Shown here one piece after another: positions 57,913 to 64,000 of a stretch of DNA of 64,000 nucleotides. Location: positions 23,540,001 through 23,604,000 of the forward strand of contig NW_026622997.1 of assembly GCF_023065955.2 (NCBI RefSeq), given 5' to 3'. The position numbers and the translations under genes were made by a program. Each line of letters opens with the position of its first letter. Positions within the stretch are counted from its first letter, which is position 1. Origin of the DNA: Ursus arctos. Lineage: Eukaryota; Chordata; Mammalia; Carnivora; Ursidae. The notes under the pieces are model-generated. The model was not told the DNA's origin, did not search any database, and saw nothing but the letters and a program-made list of their open reading frames with translations.

Positions 57913-58821
57913 CGAAGGAGTGATAGAGTGAAGCAGTGAAATGTTGCATTATTGACTTTATTGATGAACAAAAGTTCTTATCAGTGAACCCAGGAACTTG
58001 TACTGGCGGTAAGCGTAAGAAAGGGAAACTCATTGGAGCTGAACTCAAGTGGGAATTTCTTGCCTGGTTTTGTCTGGCCAGTTTATCAGGGTGTGGTAGT
58101 TGGTTGTGCCTCGATTCACTTTGAGAAATGACTGCTCTGTCTGTGGTCATCTGCCCCGGTGCCTAGTCTGCTTGTCACCGTTACAGATGTTGAGAAATTT
58201 TTACCCTTTGGACTCTTTTGGGTGCAATGAGGACTACTGCCCTTTCAATAACATTCTTTCTTATGGGGCATAAAATGTGCAGTTATATTCTAGTTTTTGT
58301 TTAGTTAAAATTGAGTCTTGAGATCCCAAGACGATACCCCAGTTACTTTGGATTTGAATGTCTGCAGGGATCTCCAGTTACATAATTGAATACATGTTTG
58401 GATTTTTTTTTTCAGATTGATAAATCCCATCAAGTCTTAGAGTAACTTTATTTTCAGCTTTTGGCAGCCCCTAGCCCAACTCTCCACATCCTGATAGTAG
58501 TTATGTAGGTAGACAGTGGCATTGCTATAGACCACTTCTTCCTCAACTGCTTGTTCCAAAATTAGAAAAGGCGTCATGTTATGGAAGTTTGTCACACACA
58601 TAGATCCTAATTTGCTGAGATATTTTTATGTGTTTCACATGGCTACTTGCCTAACTATGAATACTTACCATAGATGTTCTCTTCCTTGAATATTTTAGTG
58701 CAGAAAATACTCACATGCAGAGTAATGAAGATGGTACTTGCTTTGTACAGAAACAGATTAATTTGACTCTTTTTAGCGCTGTTGTGAGGAAGAGATTTTA
58801 TGATTATAGCAGTATGAGTTT
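57913..58821. other. Unique intronic sequence
   Basis: Nothing recognised. Confidence 0.42.
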
Positions 58822-58837
58822 AGAAATGTAAAAATTA

Positions 58838-59005
58838 AGGGCTCCTGGGTGGCTCAGTTGGTTAAGCGTCCAACTCTTAATTTCAGCTCAGGTCATGATC
58901 TCAGGATTCTGAGCTCAACCCCTGCATCAAGCTCCATGCTGGGCATGGAGTCTGCTTAAGGTACTCCCTCCCCCTCCCCTTCTCTTTCTGCCCCTCTTCC
59001 CCCAA
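58838..59005 (+). mobile_element. Can-SINE, older subtype, degraded tail
   Basis: Head agggctcctgggtggctcag, 'gttaagcgtccaactcttaa', 'tttcagctcaggtcatgatc', then a CT-rich body and a lost A tail. A 9-bp direct repeat agaaatgta (58822-58830 and 59006-59014), followed by partly matching bases, is the probable target-site duplication. Confidence 0.88.
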
Positions 59006-59014
59006 AGAAATGTA

Positions 59015-59511
59015 GAAGTCGGATATATATTTAAGAAATATTTTTTCATGAAAGAAAACTTTAGATGAAGACCTAGTCATTATTATGAGTATTTATATTG
59101 ACTAAGCATCAAGTTGCAGGAAGGATGTAAGGAATAGGAGAAAAGAACATGGAGAGAGGAGCAGCATTTCCTCCCTACCCACTACTTGTAGAGAACTGTG
59201 TTTTTCTTGATATATACAGGAGTTTATTACTCTGCTATTATTAGATTGTGCACAAAACTCAGGAAAACAGGAACTGTCAAATACTGTGTTTCTACTTTGA
59301 AGACATTCGATATATTATAATCCCTATAAATTTCTGTGTGGTTTTAATCAAGAAGTGATTGCTCTAATTTTTATTACATGGTCAAAACCCAAGTTTGATT
59401 TATGTCCTGAGATCTGATCTTCAAGGGAAAGAGAATCTTGGGCGCCCATCCCAGCTCCAGCACTAACTCAAAGTGTGGACTTTGGGCCACAATTATTACA
59501 TCTTCTTGAAT
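59015..59511. other. Unique AT-rich intronic sequence
   Basis: Nothing recognised. Confidence 0.42.
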
Positions 59512-59524
59512 CTCAATTTTCTCT

Positions 59525-59731
59525 CTCTCTCTTTTTAAAGACTTTATTTATTTGAAAGTGAGAGCGGGTGGGGGGGGAGAGAAAGAGAGAACGAGTGGGG
59601 TGGGGAGGAGCAGAGGGAGAAGCCGACTCCCCGGTGAGCAGGGAGCCCTACGTGGGGCTCCATCCCAGGACCCCGAAATCATGACCTGAGCTGAAGGCAG
59701 ATGCTTAACCACCTGAGTCATCCAGGTGCTC
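59525..59731 (-). mobile_element. Can-SINE, antisense, older subtype
   Basis: TTTTTAAAGACTTTATTTATTTG at the left edge (in pieces), a GA/G-rich body, and the reverse head 'ctgagtcatccaggtgctcc'. Target-site duplications are ctcaattttctct (59512-59524) and ctcaactttctct (59732-59744), one mismatch. Box B is degenerate. Confidence 0.92.
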
Positions 59732-59744
59732 CTCAACTTTCTCT

Positions 59745-60559
59745 TTTGTGAAATAAAACAAATGATACTATACCATCTTTATTGTATATGCTTCTGTGAA
59801 TTTTAAGATTCTGTACAAATTATTTCTTGTATTTAGTAGTTGGCAGAAAAGAGGGAAAGGTTTCCTTATGTTTTCTGCATTACTCGAGTCAGTGCTCTAG
59901 TCAAGGATATGTCTCTAATTTAGAAATATGTTTCAAGAAAATAATGATTATATTGAATTAACTTTACATGTAATTTTTGTTTTAATTAACATTTCAAGGC
60001 TATCTAAAATGAGGACATAGAAATTCATGCTACTTTAAAGTTTCTTAAGGTATTTTTGTTACCAACATTCATTTTGAAGGATAAAAGCTTTTAAAAATGT
60101 GTCTTTGCTGGGTTTGTTTCTAAAGAAATTGTTTTACAGACTTTTATTAGCCTGAACAAAGCTCACTATACAAAAAGAACAGGATGTAAGAAGGGAATGT
60201 TTAGAACAAGAAGACTCAGAGAAATTGTGTTAAAACTTTGCCACTGTATTTGGTCACATATAAAATGTGGCATTAATATTCCATAACGGGGCTATGATTT
60301 TTGCTTTGTTTATAGTTCTGGTCCACTCTAGCATTTTAAATCCAAATTCAGTAAAAGCATGAAATAGTATTTTAAATAAATTACCTACTAAAGCATCTCT
60401 ATTTTGAACTTTTCCTCTTAATTTTCTGGTGTTCTGCCTACTCTCTTAAAATCAGCCTTGGACTGTTTTATGACCTGATTTAGTGTTTATAATGTCACCA
60501 GAACACTTTCCCTGGATTGTTACACATATTGGCTGCACTGTTTTCAAATATAGCTAACG
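59745..60559. other. Unique AT-rich intronic sequence
   Basis: Nothing recognised. Confidence 0.42.
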
Positions 60560-60625
60560 ATATAATGGTTAACTTGATGAAGTGCCGTGTAAGTGCTAGC
60601 CGTGATTATTACTGTTGTTAGAGTA
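60560..60625 (+). mobile_element. MIR 3' end fragment
   Basis: 'aagtgccgtgtaagtgctag' followed by 'ccgtgattattactgttgtt' fits the MIR tail in sense orientation. Short, so only moderate support. Confidence 0.45.
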
Positions 60626-60937
60626 TGGTTGGCGGTGGTGATATTACCTCCTTTTTGTTTTCCACACGGACATTCTTATTCTGTGGACATGTTTCTACAT
60701 CTCCAAAGAGCCTTAACGTTTTGTACTCAAGTGGATTCTCTCCACACCTTTAGGGTCTGTTCTATCCACTGTTTTCAGCTGTCATGTTAGCATACATTTG
60801 GAAAGTCTCCCCCCCAGCTTCGTTCCCAGCTGGTGACTTGAATTTCCAGAAACTTGATGGGCATTAATGGAACCTCAGATTTAGTGTGTCCTTTGTGAAT
60901 TTGTTGCCTTCTATCTCAGTACTCAGCCAGCTGCTTC

Positions 60938-60988
60938 TTTGAGCCAAATCTGACCTGGTGCCTATTTTTGTGAATGAAGCTTTATTGG

Positions 60989-61024
<36 letters not shown>

Positions 61025-61153
61025 AGTATTATGTATGATTGATTTTGCATTAAGGTGGCAGAGCTAAGACTCTTCCAACAGAGGACCTGTGAGTAAAAAC
61101 CTAAACTATTTACTATGTAGCTCTTTATATAAGATGTTTGCTGATCCCCCTTA
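60938..61153. mobile_element. Non-autonomous hAT-type DNA transposon copy with internal (CA)n
   Basis: Same family and orientation as 37036-37243: 'gagccaaatctgacctggtg', 'tttttgtgaatgaagcttta', 'ttggaacacaca', then after the CA repeat 'aactatttactatgtagctc' and the terminus 'gtttgctgatcccc'. The CA repeat occupies the place of the 'acacagtcacacccat' part of the other copy. Confidence 0.72.
60990..61021. repeat. (CA)16 microsatellite inside hAT copy
   Basis: A pure run of CA units that starts at the element's own GGAACACA motif. Confidence 0.96.
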
Positions 61154-61254
61154 GACCTTTGATTCCTCCTTGGGGTTGCCCTCAAGTATATTCTAGCAAG
61201 AAAGCTAATTTCCTTTCCTTTAATCTTTCATTTTTTTGATCTTCCACATGCATT

Positions 61255-61890
61255 CAGGCGTCACATCTTTTTGCCTAGAGTATTAAATAAATTTCCTCAC
61301 CTCTTGCTTTCTTTACCCCTTGTGTTTCATTTTATATCTTGCCACCAGTGTCATATTCTTAAAATTTGGTTCCACTCTGTGTCCACACTGCCACCAAACA
61401 CTTTCCCGTTGCCCACTAACGTAAATAGAAACTCTCCAGCCTCTTTCTTAAGTCTCCTTCCGTAATAGAAGCTTTACCAGTCTCCCTAATATAGGAATTC
61501 TGTAGTGTAATACTTTCCTCGTACTTTTTACCTTCTTCTCTTTGTCCATGCTGGAACAGCTGCCTGGTGCTTTCTCTGCCTCCAGTCCCACCTTCTCCTG
61601 CCACGGTCTGCCCTTAAAATCCCCGCAGGTTTGTTTGGAAGCCTTGTACTATCTTTCGCTGTCTGCATATTCCTTTCTTCTCCATGATACAAATGCTGCC
61701 TGTGTATCTTTCTGACACTAGGGGCATTTTATTTGCTGCTGGGTTGTTGATGTTCTTTTACATCTCATCCATCATAAACCAGAAGCTTGTGGAGTACAAA
61801 GTGCGTGTCTTCTTCTTTACTGTGTTCCCTTAAACTTCCGGCATCATGTCTTACATGAGCTTCATAATTAAGTAATTGAGTCACATTGTA
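61255..61890 (+). mobile_element. L2 LINE 3' part
   Basis: L2 order in sense: 'gtgtcatattcttaaaattt', 'aacactttcccgttgcccac', 'taacgtaaatagaaactctc', then 'gtttggaagccttgtactat'. It ends near 'cataaaccagaagcttgtgg' and 'agtacaaagtgcgtgtcttc'. Diverged; boundaries are approximate. Confidence 0.55.
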
Positions 61891-62849
61891 GGAGGCAGGC
61901 CTTTTAATTTGAATGTAATTATTGGTGACCTTATAGTCTCCCTGGGGTGTTTGCTGTGATTTTAGTGTTGTAGCTAAAATGTTTGAGGAAACCAGATGTC
62001 ACTTTCTCGTATAGATTGTTAATGTAAATGGAAAAATGTTTTGTTGTTGTTGTTTGAATAAGGTATTTCACATTTACCAGAAGAAAACTATTTGTGTGCG
62101 GTGATGTGCATGGTACTGATAAAAAAGTAAAACCAGGTGGTAGATCGAGGCAGTAATTCTCTTGGATCTGTTAAGCAATGTATCAGACTCAGGGTTTTTA
62201 TTGATTCCATTAACAAGTCCCCCCCCCCCCCAGGATTCCAAATGGAAAAATTATACCAAAGCTCTCTAATAAGTTATTGAAATGAAACACTTACAGATGA
62301 TGTTCACATGGTATTTTCTTCTCTACTTATTCATTTAATCACTTTTTGCATACTTTCCAAAAGGTTTTGATGTGGCTGTCGATCACAAACAGCTATTTCT
62401 GTTAATCCCAGGGGTTTTTTTTGGCCTCCAGTTCTGAGTTTGTACTCTTGAGAAGCTTGAAAAAGACAAGAGTGCCAGGTGTAGAGACTTTTCACTTCAT
62501 AGTGGTGTATTCTAAAAGTTACATGTCCCGAAACTGGGCTGCTGATACCCTTAACTTCCTCAGTTGGTTTTAGAAAGGTAAAGATTGCCAGTGGGGCCAG
62601 GAACACAGTTTGGTGCATGAAGCCTAGTACCCGAGCATCCAGAAAAACAAACAAAAAAAGGAAACAAAGCATGACTATACTTCAAAACCCATATACTTGA
62701 AAAAGAATTGAAGACTTGAAAATTTCATTTTTAAAATGGCAAAGGATGTGGATACTTTCTAGAAAAAGATACCAGTTCTGCTTGGTTGACCACTGTCTTC
62801 TAGCACACAGTCAGTGTTTGCTGTATACACGTATGCCAGATGAATGAGT
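61891..62849. other. Unique intronic sequence
   Basis: A C13 run lies at 62219-62231. A frame at 62331-62672 on the - strand has a hydrophobic start but no similarity to a known protein, and is taken as chance. Confidence 0.4.
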
Positions 62850-63400
62850 AATGCCTAAAATATACCCCAGCCCCTCCTAAGTAAAGGCATGCTAAATAAC
62901 CACACCTGTATACCTTTGAACCAGCATTTCTACTAATTAGCATTTATGCTGGGGAAATAATTTGATGTCTTAGCATGGATTTCACATCTAGGTTTCCATA
63001 ATCCAGAAACACTTTCTCAAATATTCAAAGATACCTATCCATGTATATATGTACATAGGTATGTATATACATATGTGTATGGTGTGTATATGTTGTATGT
63101 ATATGCATGCTCATTGTAAAATAATTTATAATAGTGAAGGATTGGAAACAACCTAAATGCCGATCAGAACAAGAATAGTTAAGCTATAGTATATCCATAT
63201 TGTAATGGATAAAAAGGATGAGATTGATCTTTAGGTAAAGATGTGAAAGGAAAGATACAAGATGTATTTGTAAGGAAAATATAGTTTCATCTTTATGTGT
63301 AAGTACTGAACACAGGTCTAGTTACACATTAGACTTGCACATGTGAGGGCTGGGCTAGAAGTTAGCATAAGCACCCTGTAAGCTTAAGTGTAAGTCTCTG
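62850..63400 (+). mobile_element. Old L1M ORF2 3' end and 3' UTR, sense
   Basis: Sense L1 wording: 'acctttgaaccagcatttct', 'aatttataatagtgaaggat', 'tggaaacaacctaaatgccg', 'gttaagctatagtatatcca', then 'tgtgaaaggaaagatacaag'. A TATG/TGTA low-complexity stretch (63040-63110) interrupts it. Confidence 0.75.
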
Positions 63401-63613
63401 GGGAGCAGAACTAGGCAGATGTGGGAATTCCCAGGATAGAAGGGATATTATACCTTCTATTTTTAAAATTTCTGTTCAATTTTTTAAAAAAGTATATTTT
63501 ACTTTTATATTGGTCAAAACACTGGGAAGTCATAGAATGAATTTTAGGAACATTTTCATTAATATTTAAAATAATCTGTTTGAATGGATAACTTGTCTGT
63601 CTAGAAAGTGGCT

Positions 63614-64000
63614 TTTCTTTTTATTGTGTTTAATTAGCCAACATATAGGACATCATTAGTTTTTGATGCAGTGTTCAATGATTCATTAGTTGTGTTTAAT
63701 ACCCAGTGCTCATCACCACACGTGCCCTCCTTAATACCCGTTGCCGGGTTACCCCATCCCCCTCCCTTTTGTAACCCTCAGTTTGTTTCCTGGAGTCCAG
63801 AGTCCCTCATGGTTCGTCTCCCTCTCTGATTTATTCCCATTCAGTTTCTCTCCCTTCCCCTGTGGTCCTCCACACTATTCCTTATGTTCCACATATGAGT
63901 GAAACCGTCTGATAATTGTCTTTCTCTGCTTGACTTATTTCACTTAGCATAATCACCTCCAGTTACATCCATGTGGATACAAATGGTGGGTATTCATCCT
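63614..64000 (-). mobile_element. Carnivore L1, antisense, runs off the window
   Basis: An AT-rich tail at 63614-63640, then the carnivore L1 3' UTR backwards ('taattagccaacatatagga', 'taatacccagtgctcatcac', 'cagtttgtttcctggagtcc'). It continues into the ORF2 end ('ctttctctgcttgacttatt', 'tcacttagcataatcacctc'). It is the same family as 24506-25290. The 5' part lies beyond the window. Confidence 0.93.

Larger units (their letters stand above)
185..64000 (+). other. CDKAL1: CDKAL1 intron (5' part of probable intron 5)
   Basis: No further exon of CDKAL1 was recognised after 184, so the rest of the window reads as one intron that continues past the end. The content is typical of a large mammalian intron: antisense L1s of several ages, Can-SINEs, MIR and L2 relics, microsatellites, one retropseudogene and long unique AT-rich stretches. 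Human CDKAL1 has very large introns, and as I recall intron 5 is of the order of 100 kb or more, which fits. An unannotated non-coding exon or nested lncRNA cannot be excluded from sequence alone. Confidence 0.8.

Noticed and set aside
8257..59731. Dispersed similar units as a CRISPR-like or tandem array
   Set aside because: They are Can-SINEs scattered over tens of kilobases on both strands, each with its own target-site duplication.
185..64000. A second CDKAL1 exon within the window
   Set aside because: I looked for the following AQEENKK / AGCVPQ coding stretch and did not find it in any frame given; the intron continues past the end.

Overview
This is a 64-kb piece of a mammalian nuclear genome and almost all of it is intron. 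The lineage marker is the SINE population. At least ten full-length, tRNA-derived Can-SINEs (head GGGGCGCCTGGGTGGC, CT-rich middle, AATAAAATCTTT tail) point to Carnivora. The subtype with 'GCCTTCGGCTCAGGGCGTGATCCC' in pieces and a TCTTCCTCTCCCACTCCCCC body looks like the bear/seal (arctoid) form rather than the dog or cat form. Species cannot be set from the sequence alone.

The only functional coding sequence I can support is one 85-bp exon at 94-178 (+ strand), with a good acceptor and a GTAAGT donor. It encodes a peptide containing [15 protein letters not shown] and matches CDKAL1, the tRNA methylthiotransferase that makes ms2t6A37 in tRNA-Lys(UUU). It carries the second conserved cysteine of the N-terminal MTTase (UPF0004) domain. 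I infer it is exon 5, which would make the remaining ~63.8 kb the start of the very large intron 5, the intron that holds the human type 2 diabetes association signal. No second exon was found downstream.

Layout: 850-2590 old antisense L1M; 3085-3330 MIR; 6560-7690 L2; 8038-8970 younger antisense L1 carrying a SINE and a copied microsatellite-linked segment; 11285-11740 ancient repeat; 12424 and 13274 SINEs; 14716-20640 a mosaic of L1M pieces; 21448 and 22942 SINEs; 24200-25660 an old L1M split by a younger L1 with 14-bp target-site duplications; 26836 SINE; 28054-28787 an RPL9 retropseudogene; 30185-30480 and 33046-33660 L1M/L2 pieces; 33.7-42.9 kb the most repeat-poor part; 43-49 kb SINEs, MIR and L1M; 51.4-59.7 kb four more SINEs with MIR and L2; 60938-61153 a hAT-like element with an internal (CA)n; 61255-61890 L2; 62850-63400 L1M; 63614-64000 another antisense L1 running off the window.

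I found no operon, CRISPR array, bacterial or viral module, and no evidence of a novel molecular system. The most unusual observation is a perfect 47-bp non-tandem duplication, linked to a (CA)n tract, copied from an L2 at 7.4 kb into an L1 at 8.7 kb. Repeat family names come from recognition of the sequences and were not checked by a repeat-masking run.
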